This document shows positions 44,101-52,308 of a stretch of DNA of 64,000 bases, one piece after another (the first letter of the stretch is position 1; each line of letters begins with the position of its first letter). Position numbers and translations under genes: made by a program. The stretch comes from Methylotenera_A sp031422335 (GTDB taxonomy: Bacteria > Pseudomonadota > Gammaproteobacteria > Burkholderiales > Methylophilaceae), in NCBI GenBank assembly GCA_031422335.1, contig JANOQW010000013.1, forward strand, positions 80,342 through 144,341, in the 5' to 3' direction. Below the pieces are notes generated by a model that was not told where the DNA came from, ran no database searches, and worked only from the letters and a program-made list of their open reading frames with translations.

Positions 44101-44583
44101 TTACAAATCTGCAGGCAGATTTTTCACCCAATCGTCGGTGCGTTGTACGCGGGTTTTAAAATTATCTAGCAGTTTGTCTAATTTTTCGCGCAGTTCTAAG
44201 TGTTCTAACTGAGTTAAACCAATTTCGCATGCCATTTTTTGTTGAATTTGGCTGGTTTTATGTTTAATTTCGGCTCCCAACACAGTGAGTGCGACTACTA
44301 CAACGCGATTATTTTGGTTGCCGTGCGTGCGTGTCACCAAGCTGGCGTTTTCGAGTGATTTAATAATGGGCGTGACTGAAATTTGGTCTAAATAGAGCTT
44401 TTCTGCTAGCTCTTCGATTGATAATTGTTGGTGTTGCCACAGCAATACCATCACCAAATATTGCTCATAACTTAAGCCCACTTCGCTTAAACGCTGTGTG
44501 TAGCTATTCACAAGCGCGTGCGATGCAGTATAAAGCGCAAAACAAAGATGTTTATTTAAATGCAAACTTTCAAATTCAGACAT
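44101..44583 (-). CDS. MarR-family transcriptional regulator
   Basis: Winged helix-turn-helix protein of 160 residues. LSYEQYLVMVLLWQHQQLSIEELAEKLYLDQISVTPIIKSLENASLVTR is the recognition region, split over about 38-90, and a dimerisation helix lies at each end. OhrR/MhqR-like in length but without the redox cysteine of OhrR at the N-terminus: its only early Cys is C14, near 'HLCFALY', which could be reactive. The gene has a perfect 19-base palindrome 14 bases before its ATG and another 40 bases further on, pointing to autoregulation. mqo lies directly upstream on the same strand. Confidence 0.88.
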   Translation of the reverse strand: MSEFESLHLNKHLCFALYTASHALVNSYTQRLSEVGLSYEQYLVMVLLWQHQQLSIEELAEKLYLDQISVTPIIKSLENASLVTRTHGNQNNRVVVVALTVLGAEIKHKTSQIQQKMACEIGLTQLEHLELREKLDKLLDNFKTRVQRTDDWVKNLPADL

Positions 44584-44596
44584 GATCTATTGTTCC

Positions 44597-44615
44597 TGTT
44601 ACAACTGCTGTAACA
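44597..44615. promoter_or_regulatory. Operator palindrome before the marR-type gene
   Basis: TGTTACA-ACTGC-TGTAACA has perfect 7-base arms with a 5-base spacer. It sits between the mqo 3' end and the regulator start, just before the ATG at 44583, where a bound MarR-type dimer would block its own transcription. Confidence 0.55.
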
Positions 44616-44639
44616 ATAGCGCATTAACTATTTGTACGC

Positions 44640-44659
44640 AATATACAAGTCGGTATATT
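44640..44659. promoter_or_regulatory. Second palindrome upstream of the marR-type gene
   Basis: AATATAC-AAGTCG-GTATATT has perfect 7-base arms with a 6-base spacer. A wider pair GCAATATA/TATATTGC (44637-44683) also surrounds it. Both lie in the 101-base gap after mqo; the inner one could hold the -10 region or a second binding site of the regulator. Confidence 0.4.
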
Positions 44660-44684
44660 TAAATTGGCAGACTGATATATTGCT

Positions 44685-46181
44685 TTATTGCAACATTAGT
44701 GTCTTTAAAGTGTATTTGCGCACATGCTTTAATAGCGCAGCGTCTTCAACCAGAGATTGGCCATAAGAAGGCACTAAAATTTGCAATTTTGTTGCCCAAG
44801 CAGACGTTTTTAACTGTGTAGCAAAGCAACGCTCAATCACGCTAATCATGGCTTGCACGCTGACCGATGCGCCAGGAGAAGCGCCCAATAAGGCGGCTAG
44901 AGTACCATCTTTGGCCGCCACAATTTCTGTACCAAATTCGAGCTTGCCCCAGTTTTCTTCGCAATTTTTAATAATTTGTACGCGCTGGCCAGCGCTGGCT
45001 AATTTCCAATCTTTGCTATCAGCTTGCGGTAAAAACTCGCGCAAGGCCGCCATGCGTTGTTCATGGTTTTGCGAAGCTTCTTTGACCAGATATTTGGTCA
45101 AGTCTAAGTTATTTTTCCCCACGCCTAGCATGGCTTTTAAGTTGCTCACTTTGACTGATTTCATTAAATCTAGCTTAGAACCTTGCTTTAAAAACTTGGT
45201 AGTAAAGCCCGCAAATGGCCCAAACAATAAAGCGCGCTGGCCGTTAATCATGCGTGTATCCAAGTGTGGCACCGACATCGGCGGCGCACCCAGCGCGGCC
45301 TTGCCATATACTTTGCTATGGTGCTGTGCAATGACTTGTTGATTATTGCAAATAAGCCATTGCCCGCTGACTGGAAAGCCTCCATATCCCTTGCTCTCAT
45401 CAATATCGGCCTTTTGTAACAAGGGTAATGCGCCGCCGCCAGCGCCTAAAAACACAAACTTAGCATTGATGGTTTTGGCATGTTTTGTTGTTAAGTTAAA
45501 CAGCTTGACGTGCCAGCGGTTATCTTTTTCGCGCGCCTTCACTTTATCTAACTTTTTAACCTTGGTTTGGGTGAGTAGCGTAAAGCTTGGCTGCAACTTT
45601 AAATGCGCCACCATGAGTCGGGTGAGGGCACCAAAATCGACATCTGAACCATGCGCAATAAGGCTTGCAGCCATTTTTTCTTTTGTGCTTCGCTCTGCCA
45701 TCATCAATGGCATCCAAGCTTGCAGCTGCGTAAACTCATCACTGTATTGCATATCGGCAAAACAATGGTGCTGTTTTAGTAAATCTACCCGTTGTTTTAA
45801 AAATGCTATGTTGCTATCGCCCCACACAAAGCTTAAATGCGGCGTTTTATTAATAAAATGCGTAGGCGCAGGCAGGGCGCCATTACTCACCAAGTGCGAC
45901 CAAAATTGTAAAGAAACTTCAAATGCGGCGTTAATTTCTAGCGCGCGGTTGATGTTAATGCTGCCATCATCAGCTTGTGGTGTGTAATTTAGCTCGCAAT
46001 AACCTGCATGGCCTGTGCCCGCATTATTTAGCGCGTCAGAGCTCTCTAATGCCACCTCTGGCAACTGTTCTACCATGGTAATGGTTAGTGATGGATCAAG
46101 TTGTTGCAGCAACATACCAAGCGTGGCGCTCATAATGCCGCCACCCACTAATAACACATCGGTTTCTAAATTTTTCATCAA
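44685..46181 (-). CDS. mqo: Malate:quinone oxidoreductase
   Basis: Peripheral membrane flavoenzyme that oxidises malate and reduces quinone, in place of or beside NAD-malate dehydrogenase. FAD site VLLVGGGIMSATLGMLL at about 9-25, then MVEQLPEVALESSDALNNAGTGHAGYCELNY, a diagnostic mqo stretch. 498 residues are standard. On the same strand and upstream of the marR-type regulator. An IF-1 terminator lies 40 bases before it, so it probably has its own promoter in the gap 46182-46219. Confidence 0.95.
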   Translation of the reverse strand: MMKNLETDVLLVGGGIMSATLGMLLQQLDPSLTITMVEQLPEVALESSDALNNAGTGHAGYCELNYTPQADDGSININRALEINAAFEVSLQFWSHLVSNGALPAPTHFINKTPHLSFVWGDSNIAFLKQRVDLLKQHHCFADMQYSDEFTQLQAWMPLMMAERSTKEKMAASLIAHGSDVDFGALTRLMVAHLKLQPSFTLLTQTKVKKLDKVKAREKDNRWHVKLFNLTTKHAKTINAKFVFLGAGGGALPLLQKADIDESKGYGGFPVSGQWLICNNQQVIAQHHSKVYGKAALGAPPMSVPHLDTRMINGQRALLFGPFAGFTTKFLKQGSKLDLMKSVKVSNLKAMLGVGKNNLDLTKYLVKEASQNHEQRMAALREFLPQADSKDWKLASAGQRVQIIKNCEENWGKLEFGTEIVAAKDGTLAALLGASPGASVSVQAMISVIERCFATQLKTSAWATKLQILVPSYGQSLVEDAALLKHVRKYTLKTLMLQ

Positions 46182-46219
46182 GTTTGCTTAAAAAATTCTA
46201 TAAAAATTGCAGGCAATAA

Positions 46220-46245
46220 AAAAGCCAGCACTGACGCTGGCTTTT
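46220..46245 (-). terminator. Intrinsic terminator of infA
   Basis: Arms AAAAGCCAGC (46220-46229) and GCTGGCTTTT (46236-46245) pair perfectly around ACTGAC. Read on the minus strand the hairpin is followed by a T run (AAAAAA on the plus strand at 46218-46223), placing it just after infA. Confidence 0.85.
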
Positions 46246-46257
46246 CACTCTATTTTG

Positions 46258-46518
46258 TTAGTAAGTGCGTCTTTTTGGCGGTGTATAAGGCGTTTTAGAT
46301 TCAATATGCCTAAACGTAATGCGACCATTATTAATGTCGTATGGTGAAAGCTCTAGCGTGACTTTATCGCCCGCCAAAATACGAATATGGTTTTTTTTCA
46401 TTTTGCCGCCAGTGTAAGCCACCAATTTATGGCCGTTTTCTAGCGTTACGCGATAACGCGAATCAGGTAAAATTTCATCTACCACGCCGTTCATCTCAAT
46501 TAATTCTTCTTTTGCCAC
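46258..46518 (-). CDS. infA: Translation initiation factor IF-1, extended form
   Basis: S1/OB-fold initiation factor that binds the ribosomal A site. IEMNGVVDEILPDSRYRVTLENGHKL and HIRILAGDKVTLELSPYD are typical IF-1. 86 residues against about 72 for the usual form; the extra residues are a C-terminal tail ending PPKRRTY. Many betaproteobacteria have two infA genes, and this isolated one, with its own terminator and outside the ribosomal protein operon, is probably the second copy. Confidence 0.93.
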   Translation of the reverse strand: MAKEELIEMNGVVDEILPDSRYRVTLENGHKLVAYTGGKMKKNHIRILAGDKVTLELSPYDINNGRITFRHIESKTPYTPPKRRTY

Positions 46519-46673
46519 GCATGGGCTCCCATCAATAATTTAGCTTTAGCTAAGTTTGTAAACGTGACTAGGAACAAAAAACAACATCACGCACAAATGC
46601 AGGCGCAGTATAGTCTTGCGGGCGCAAATATGCAATCAATTGTGAGTTTTTTGCGTTATTTTGATGATATTGC

Positions 46674-46702
46674 TTGACAGGCGAATGATTAATCCATATA
46701 AA
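46674..46702 (+). promoter_or_regulatory. Strong sigma-70 promoter of the cold-shock gene
   Basis: Perfect -35 TTGACA (46674-46679), a 17-base spacer and TATAAA (46697-46702). Transcription would start near 46710, giving a leader of about 100 bases before the cspA-like ATG. The leader contains a hairpin at 46734-46749 and a small GGG/CCC stem near 46775. Confidence 0.75.
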
Positions 46703-46733
46703 GGCGCTTAGGCGTTTACATTTTTAATGATTC

Positions 46734-46749
46734 AGGTCCTAACGGACCT
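46734..46749 (+). promoter_or_regulatory. Hairpin in the cold-shock mRNA leader
   Basis: AGGTCC-TAAC-GGACCT, a perfect 6-base stem in the long 5' leader of the cold-shock gene. Cold-shock mRNA leaders commonly use such temperature-dependent structures; no established thermosensor family is recognised here. Confidence 0.4.
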
Positions 46750-46806
46750 ATTTTATTTAGTGGAGACTTTTTTGGGTGCCTCCCTTTTTAGTAAGAAAGT
46801 AATATT

Positions 46807-47010
46807 ATGGCAACAGGTATTGTAAAATGGTTTAATGATTCTAAGGGTTTTGGTTTCATTACCCCAGATGCAGGCGGTGACGATTTATTCGCACACTTCT
46901 CAGCTATCGTTGATAGCGGCTACAAAAGTTTGAAAGAAAATGATCGCGTTAGTTTTGACGTGACAGAAGGTCCAAAAGGCAAACAGGCTTCTAACATTCA
47001 GAAGGCTTAA
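46807..47010 (+). CDS. Cold-shock protein (CspA family)
   Basis: A 67-residue single cold-shock domain that binds single-stranded RNA and DNA. The RNP1 motif KGFGFI (about 14-19) and the RNP2-like DLFAHF (about 27-32) are present, as is GTVKWF in the form TGIVKWF. A strong promoter, a leader of about 100 bases with hairpins and a strong terminator make it a stand-alone, highly expressed gene. The palindrome TGCAGAGCTTGCTCTGCA (47017-47034) lies just after the stop codon. Confidence 0.97.
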   Translation: MATGIVKWFNDSKGFGFITPDAGGDDLFAHFSAIVDSGYKSLKENDRVSFDVTEGPKGKQASNIQKA

Positions 47011-47080
47011 TTGCTTTGCAGAGCTTGCTCTGCATTCAAACTAACGGATTCTGAAACTACTTTTGTACGACAGAATTCTT

Positions 47081-47108
47081 AAAAATGGCTCCTAGGAGCC
47101 ATTTTTTT
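47081..47108 (+). terminator. Intrinsic terminator of the cold-shock gene
   Basis: Perfect 18-base palindrome ATGGCTCCTAGGAGCCAT (47085-47102) flanked by AAAA on the left and seven T on the right. It can act from either strand. Confidence 0.92.
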
Positions 47109-47172
47109 ATGTGCTAATTTTGTGTATTAGCCAAATTAAATCAGCACTAAATATCTATAGCTTTAAATACAT

Positions 47173-47222
47173 GCTCTGCAAGCCACTTGTATTTAATCTA
47201 ATGACCATGAGGTTTGCAGGGC
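47173..47222 (-). repeat. Dispersed hairpin repeat, copy with long loop
   Basis: On the minus strand it reads GCCCTGCAAACC-TCATGG, then about 20 bases, then GGCTTGCAGAGC. The arms match the two other copies (48038-48072 and 56367-56400), but the loop is longer. It lies between the cold-shock gene and the Smr gene, at their convergent 3' ends. Confidence 0.6.
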
Positions 47223-47254
47223 GATGTTTTTTGCTTGTGCATTCTAAGCGGCGG

Positions 47255-47935
47255 TTACTGGCTTTTTAATAGCACAATCACTGCGCCGCTGCCGCCATCT
47301 TCAGGCTTGGCTTGGGCGTAGGCCAGCACCTCATCTTTTTGTATCAGCCAATGTCGTAGTTTATTTTTTAACACGGGCTCACGGTTTCGCGAGCCTAAGC
47401 CTTTGCCATGCACAATGCGCACACAGCGGATATTACGTTTTTTGCAATCGCTTAAAAACTCTGCCACATAAGCTCTCGCCTCGTCGCTAATTAAGCCGTG
47501 CAAATCAATGTGTGCTTGCACCACCCAAAACCCGCGCCGCAATTTGTTCATCACATCGGGCGATTGACCGGTACGTAAATACAGCAGTTCCTCGCCACTT
47601 TCTAGCTCATGCAGCGGGTAAAAGTCATCGCTTAAGCTATCTTTAAGTGCTTGTTTTTCGTCACGAATAAACTGCTTGGCAATGGGTTTTGGGTAAATTT
47701 TTTCGGAGTGCGGTACATCGATATTGAGTGGGCGCGCGTTTCTGACTTCTGCTTGAAATAAATTGGCTTCGCTGTTTGTTGTTTGCGCTTCTGTTAGCAG
47801 TTGTTGTTGCATTTGCTGTTTGGCTAATATTTGCGCTTGTTCTTTGGCGGCTTTAAGCGCGTTGGCTTGCGCTTTGGTAATGGGGATTGCGTTGAGTGTC
47901 GCCTTGTTTTTAGATGATTGGTTTGCGTTAGCCAT
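47255..47935 (-). CDS. Smr-domain protein (MutS2-like nuclease domain)
   Basis: A 226-residue protein with a C-terminal Smr domain: the IDLHGL motif at about residue 141, VRIVHGKGLGS at about 175-185, and GSGAVIVLLK at the end. The N-terminal 60 residues are rich in K, A and Q and likely helical. Similar stand-alone Smr proteins (SmrA/SmrB, YdaL) cleave nucleic acid or mRNA at stalled ribosomes. Substrate in this organism is unknown. Confidence 0.88.
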   Translation of the reverse strand: MANANQSSKNKATLNAIPITKAQANALKAAKEQAQILAKQQMQQQLLTEAQTTNSEANLFQAEVRNARPLNIDVPHSEKIYPKPIAKQFIRDEKQALKDSLSDDFYPLHELESGEELLYLRTGQSPDVMNKLRRGFWVVQAHIDLHGLISDEARAYVAEFLSDCKKRNIRCVRIVHGKGLGSRNREPVLKNKLRHWLIQKDEVLAYAQAKPEDGGSGAVIVLLKSQ

Positions 47936-47975
47936 ACAAGTCCAAAAGTCATTTAATCCTAAAAACTTACCACAT

Positions 47976-48003
47976 CGTGATTCCGACGAAAGTCGGGATC
48001 ACG
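47976..48003. repeat. REP-like hairpin with GAAA loop
   Basis: Arms CGTGATTCCGAC and GTCGGGATCACG form a 12-base stem (one G-T pair) around GAAA. Such hairpins resemble the short dispersed REP elements of many proteobacteria. It lies between the Smr gene and trxB. A single copy was seen in this window. Confidence 0.55.
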
Positions 48004-48037
48004 AATGAAATTTCGATTTCAAATTATAAAATTAACT

Positions 48038-48072
48038 GCCCTGCAACCCGCATGGATATTGGTCTGCAGGCC
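48038..48072 (+). repeat. Dispersed hairpin repeat
   Basis: Starts GCCCTGCAACCCGCATGG and ends GGTCTGCAGGCC, with ATATT between. CCTGCA pairs with TGCAGG. A near-identical element occurs at 56367 and a related one at 47173. This copy lies downstream of trxB. Confidence 0.65.
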
Positions 48073-48100
48073 GATTATTATTAACTATATATAGCTTTTT

Positions 48101-49051
48101 TTATTTCAAATTATCCAAATAGCGCTCAGCATCCAGAGCAGCCATGCAGCCAGTGCCGGCGCTTGTCACTGCTTGGCGATAGATATGGTCTTGCACATCA
48201 CCTGCCGCAAACACGCCAGGCACGCTAGTCGCCGTGGCATTACCTTTGCGGCCAGCGTGTGTGACAATGTAGCCGCCTTCCATTTCTAATTGGCCTGCAA
48301 AAATATCGGTATTCGGTTTGTGGCCAATGGCAATAAACACACCTTGCAGCTTAATTTCTTTAGCAGCGCCAGAATTGGTGTCTTTAATGCGCATGCCAGT
48401 CACACCGCTGTCGTCACCCAGCACTTCGTCTAATGTGTTGAATAAAGCTAGCTCAATTTTGCCTTCTGCCACGCGCGCCATCAATTTATCCACCAAAATC
48501 GCTTCAGCTTTAAATTTATCGCGGCGGTGTACCAATGTTACTTTACTGGCAATATTGGCTAAATAGAGGGCTTCTTCCACCGCTGTATTACCGCCGCCTA
48601 TCACCGCAACTTCTTGATTTTTATAGAAAAATCCATCACAGGTAGCGCAAGCAGAAACACCTTTTCCGCTAAATTTTTCTTCACTAGCTAGCCCCAAATA
48701 TTGCGCTGATGCGCCAGTGGCAATAATCAGCGCATCACACGTATATTCGCCATTATCGCCAACCAAGCGAATCGGTGACTCTTTTAAGTGCGTGGTGTGA
48801 ATGTGGTCAAAAATTATCTCTGTATTAAAGCGCTCGGCATGTTTTTGAAAGCGCTCCATTAATTCTGGCCCTTGCACGCCATCGGCATCGGCAGGCCAGT
48901 TATCCACATCAGTCGTTGTCATCAATTGGCCACCTTGCGCAATACCAGTAATTAATACTGGCTTTAAATTGGCGCGCGCAGCGTAAACGGCAGCCGAATA
49001 ACCTGCAGGGCCTGAGCCTAAAATAAGTAATTTTTGGTGACGTGATGACAT
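48101..49051 (-). CDS. trxB: Thioredoxin reductase
   Basis: FAD/NADPH enzyme that reduces thioredoxin. LILGSGPAGYSAAVYAA (about 9-25) binds FAD, the redox pair is C135/C138 in SACATCDG, and VAVIGGGNTAVEEAL (about 148-162) binds NADPH; AAGDVQD is near the C-terminus. 316 residues are standard. The gene is read opposite to ftsK with a gap of about 200 bases that must hold both promoters. Confidence 0.97.
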   Translation of the reverse strand: MSSRHQKLLILGSGPAGYSAAVYAARANLKPVLITGIAQGGQLMTTTDVDNWPADADGVQGPELMERFQKHAERFNTEIIFDHIHTTHLKESPIRLVGDNGEYTCDALIIATGASAQYLGLASEEKFSGKGVSACATCDGFFYKNQEVAVIGGGNTAVEEALYLANIASKVTLVHRRDKFKAEAILVDKLMARVAEGKIELALFNTLDEVLGDDSGVTGMRIKDTNSGAAKEIKLQGVFIAIGHKPNTDIFAGQLEMEGGYIVTHAGRKGNATATSVPGVFAAGDVQDHIYRQAVTSAGTGCMAALDAERYLDNLK

Positions 49052-49253
49052 GGAATGCAGCTTTCTTAATGTGGTGTGGTTGAGTTAAAAGTGGTGTCAC
49101 AACACAACTTTTCAAGTAGCGATTTTAAGTTGCAAACAAATAAGCTTTTAATAAAACACTATTTTAGTTTTTAGGCACACTTTAGGCAAATTGATTTTGT
49201 TATACTAATAAGATAATTTTTTATATTTAGTATTTTTTAAGGCTTACACTACC

Positions 49254-51569
49254 TTGTTTTTTAATAAAAAATCATCCCCAGTCAATGGCCGCTTACAGGC
49301 ACCGCCATCACCGTCTGCTTCTCAAATTCATAGCACAAAATTAGTGCGCGAGGCTTGGTGGCTAGGTTTAATCTTAGTTGGCTTGTATTTGGCGGTTATT
49401 CTGCTTACTTACAATCGCGAGGACCCCTCGTGGTCGCACATGGCCAGCGAAGCTGCGCTGATTCACAATGCGGGCGGCGCGGTAGGGGCGTGGATATCCG
49501 ATATGTTATTGTATTTATTCGGATTTTCGGCTTGGTGGTGGGCAGTACTGGCCATTTATTGCGTGTGGCTTATGTATCACCGCTTAGAACTCACGATATC
49601 TGAACGACCGTTTTTAGTATTCAATTTAGTCGGCTTTGCGTTACTGATTGTTGCCTCATGCGCCCTAGAGGCGGGGCATTTAATCACGCTGCCAGCCACG
49701 CTGCCATTGGGTTCTGGCGGCATGCTCGGAAGTGCCGTGGATACTGGCTTGCAGGGCATGTTTGGTTTTGCAGGCTCTACCATGATTTTGCTTTTATTGT
49801 TTGCAATCGGCTTTAGTTTATTCACGGGTTGGTCGTGGATTATGATAACCGAAAGATTGGGCGCAAGCTTAATTACCAGTTACCAATGGGCAAATAATAA
49901 GTATCACGATTGGCTAGACAGAAAAGCCGGCAAAGTGGTGGAACAAAAACGCGAGGAATTTATAGAAGGCGAGCGCAAACGCACTGAAGACCGCGAGCCA
50001 GTGCAGATTAAAGCACCAGTGGTGGAAATTGCCAAAAGTGAACGCGTGTTGAAAGAAAAACAAACTTCGCTGTTTACATCCGATAGCGATTCAACCCTGC
50101 CACCGCTACATTTATTAGATGAGGCCAATAACACGGTCGAGCTGCCATCTGCTGAAACTTTAGATTTTACCTCACGCTTAATTGAGAAAAAGTTGATGGA
50201 TTTTGGCATTGAGGTAAAAGTGCTGTCTGCGCAGCCTGGGCCGGTGATTACACGCTATGAGCTTGAGCCTGCCGCTGGCGTAAAAGGTAGTCAAGTGACC
50301 AATTTGGTGAAAGATTTAGCGCGCGCCTTGTCCGTTGCCAGTGTGCGTGTGGTAGAGACGATTCCAGGTAAAACCTATATGGGTTTAGAGATTCCTAACC
50401 CTAAACGCCAAATCGTTTACTTGTCTGAAATTATGAGCAGCCAAGCTTACGCAGACGTGCATTCGCCGCTAACAATTTGTCTTGGTAAAGATATTGCAGG
50501 CAAGCCTGCCGTGGCCGATTTAGCCAAAATGCCACATGTATTAGTGGCGGGCACCACCGGTTCGGGTAAATCTGTGGCCATTAACGCACTTATCTTAAGC
50601 TGGCTCTATAAAGCGGATGCCAGCCAAGTACGTATGATTTTGATTGACCCAAAAATGCTCGAACTTTCAGTGTATGAAGGTATTCCGCATTTACTGGCGC
50701 CTGTGGTAACCGATATGCGGCAAGCCGCCAACGCGCTGAATTGGTGTGTGGCCGAGATGGAGCGGCGTTATAAATTAATGTCAACACTGGGTGTGCGTAA
50801 TTTGGCGGGTTACAACCAAAAAATTAAGGATGCCGAAAAAGCAGGCCAGAAAATCCCGCATCCATTTAGCTTAACACCTGACGCACCTGAGCCACTGGAA
50901 GAAATGCCGTTGATTGTGGTGGTGATTGATGAATTGGCCGATTTAATGATGGTGGTGGGCAAAAAAGTAGAAGAGCTCATTGCGCGTTTAGCGCAAAAGG
51001 CGCGCGCTTCTGGTATTCATCTGGTGCTGGCAACACAGCGGCCATCGGTGGACGTGATTACCGGCTTAATCAAGGCCAACGTACCCACACGTATCTCGTT
51101 TCAAGTGTCTAGCAAAATAGACTCAAGAACAATTTTAGACCAAATGGGTGCTGAAGCGTTACTAGGTCAGGGTGATATGTTGTACATGCCGCCTGGCACT
51201 GGTTACCCAGTGCGTATTCATGGCGCATTTGTGAGTGACCACGAGGTGCATCAAGTGGTGAACCATCTAAAAGCCATGGGCGAGCCAAACTATATTGAAG
51301 GTATCTTGACCAATGAAACTGAAGGCGGCGAAGCAGGTGATTATGTCAGTGATGGTGAATCTGAAAAAGACCCACTTTATGATGAGGCGGTTTCTATCGT
51401 GCTAAGCAGTCGCCGTGCCAGTATTTCATCGGTACAACGCCAGTTGCGCATTGGTTACAATCGTGCGGCTAGGTTGATAGAAGATATGGAGCGCGCAGGC
51501 TTGGTGTCGAGCATGCAGAGTAATGGCAATAGAGAAGTGTTAGCTAAAGGTGGTATGAGTGAAGACTAA
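49254..51569 (+). CDS. ftsK: DNA translocase FtsK
   Basis: Septal DNA pump that clears the chromosome terminus at division, 771 residues. Four N-terminal membrane helices (about 35-185), a short linker (about 190-290), then the alpha and beta motor domains with Walker A AGTTGSGKS near 425 and Walker B LIVVVIDELADL. The C-terminal gamma winged-helix domain (SIVLSSRRASISSVQRQ) would read KOPS. The linker is short compared with E. coli FtsK, as usual in betaproteobacteria. TTG start at 49254. It overlaps lolA by 11 bases, as in many proteobacteria. Confidence 0.96.
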   Translation: MFFNKKSSPVNGRLQAPPSPSASQIHSTKLVREAWWLGLILVGLYLAVILLTYNREDPSWSHMASEAALIHNAGGAVGAWISDMLLYLFGFSAWWWAVLAIYCVWLMYHRLELTISERPFLVFNLVGFALLIVASCALEAGHLITLPATLPLGSGGMLGSAVDTGLQGMFGFAGSTMILLLLFAIGFSLFTGWSWIMITERLGASLITSYQWANNKYHDWLDRKAGKVVEQKREEFIEGERKRTEDREPVQIKAPVVEIAKSERVLKEKQTSLFTSDSDSTLPPLHLLDEANNTVELPSAETLDFTSRLIEKKLMDFGIEVKVLSAQPGPVITRYELEPAAGVKGSQVTNLVKDLARALSVASVRVVETIPGKTYMGLEIPNPKRQIVYLSEIMSSQAYADVHSPLTICLGKDIAGKPAVADLAKMPHVLVAGTTGSGKSVAINALILSWLYKADASQVRMILIDPKMLELSVYEGIPHLLAPVVTDMRQAANALNWCVAEMERRYKLMSTLGVRNLAGYNQKIKDAEKAGQKIPHPFSLTPDAPEPLEEMPLIVVVIDELADLMMVVGKKVEELIARLAQKARASGIHLVLATQRPSVDVITGLIKANVPTRISFQVSSKIDSRTILDQMGAEALLGQGDMLYMPPGTGYPVRIHGAFVSDHEVHQVVNHLKAMGEPNYIEGILTNETEGGEAGDYVSDGESEKDPLYDEAVSIVLSSRRASISSVQRQLRIGYNRAARLIEDMERAGLVSSMQSNGNREVLAKGGMSED

Positions 51570-52170
51570 ATTTTTGTTGGTTTTTTTGACGGTATTTGCA
51601 AACTTGGCATTTGCAGACGGCGTCACCAGCCTGCGTGATTTTTTTAATAACACCAGCACCATGCGCGCGCAATTTAGCCAAGTGGTGAATGATAATAAAG
51701 GTCGCAAAGTGCAAGAGGTAGATGGCACCATGCAACTGCAGCGCCCCAACAAATTTCGCTGGGATTATAAAAAACCTTACGAGCAACAAATTGTGAGTGA
51801 TGGAAAACAGGTTTTTTTGTTTGATACTGAGCTGCAACAAGTCACCATTCGCGAGCTAAGTAAAACGCTAGGCTCTAGCCCTGCCGCCATGTTAGCAGGT
51901 GGCGAGGCGGTAGAAAAAAGCTTCACTTTAAAAAATGCTACGCGTAAAGATGGCTTGACTTGGGTGTTAGCGATTCCTAAAGATAAAGAAAGTGGCTTCG
52001 ACCGTGTACTGCTTGGTTTTAAGGCCGACAAGCTACGTAAAATGGAGCTGTATGACAGCTTTAACCATATTACACATATTACCTTTGACTTAGTAGAGCG
52101 CAACCCGGTGCTGCAAGATTCTACGTTTTTATTTACACCACCCAAGGGTGTAGATGTGGTGGGTGAATAA
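51559..52170 (+). CDS. lolA: Outer-membrane lipoprotein carrier LolA
   Basis: Periplasmic chaperone that carries lipoproteins from LolCDE to LolB. A signal peptide (about 1-19, cut after AFA) is followed by the typical SLRDFFNNTSTMRAQFSQ and RPNKFRWDYKKPYEQQIVSDG. 203 residues are the usual length. GTG start inside the end of ftsK. In this locus it precedes a TPR/beta-barrel outer-membrane protein. Confidence 0.95.
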   Translation: MKTKFLLVFLTVFANLAFADGVTSLRDFFNNTSTMRAQFSQVVNDNKGRKVQEVDGTMQLQRPNKFRWDYKKPYEQQIVSDGKQVFLFDTELQQVTIRELSKTLGSSPAAMLAGGEAVEKSFTLKNATRKDGLTWVLAIPKDKESGFDRVLLGFKADKLRKMELYDSFNHITHITFDLVERNPVLQDSTFLFTPPKGVDVVGE

Positions 52171-52198
52171 AACATATTCAAATAAGATATTTTCAACA

Positions 52199-52214
52199 GT
52201 TGTGCGCGCACAAC
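52199..52214. promoter_or_regulatory. Perfect 16-base palindrome before the TPR-barrel gene
   Basis: GTTGTGCGCGCACAAC reads the same on both strands with no spacer. It sits 29 bases after lolA and about 95 bases before the next gene. No T run follows, so an operator is more likely than a terminator. Confidence 0.45.
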
Positions 52215-52308
52215 AACGATGTAAATCAACGCTTTCATGTTAAGTAATAACTTTATTAATGTACGGTAATTTGTTATTGTTAAACAACTTTTTCGAATAA
52301 TAATATTC

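Noticed and set aside
45346..45987. Long open frame antisense to mqo (213 codons)
   Set aside because: Lies fully within mqo, is rich in Cys, Ser and Leu as mirrored frames often are, and has no recognisable domain.
47017..47034. Palindrome TGCAGAGCTTGCTCTGCA as the terminator of the cold-shock gene
   Set aside because: No T run follows, and a much better terminator lies at 47081-47108. It may only protect the mRNA 3' end.
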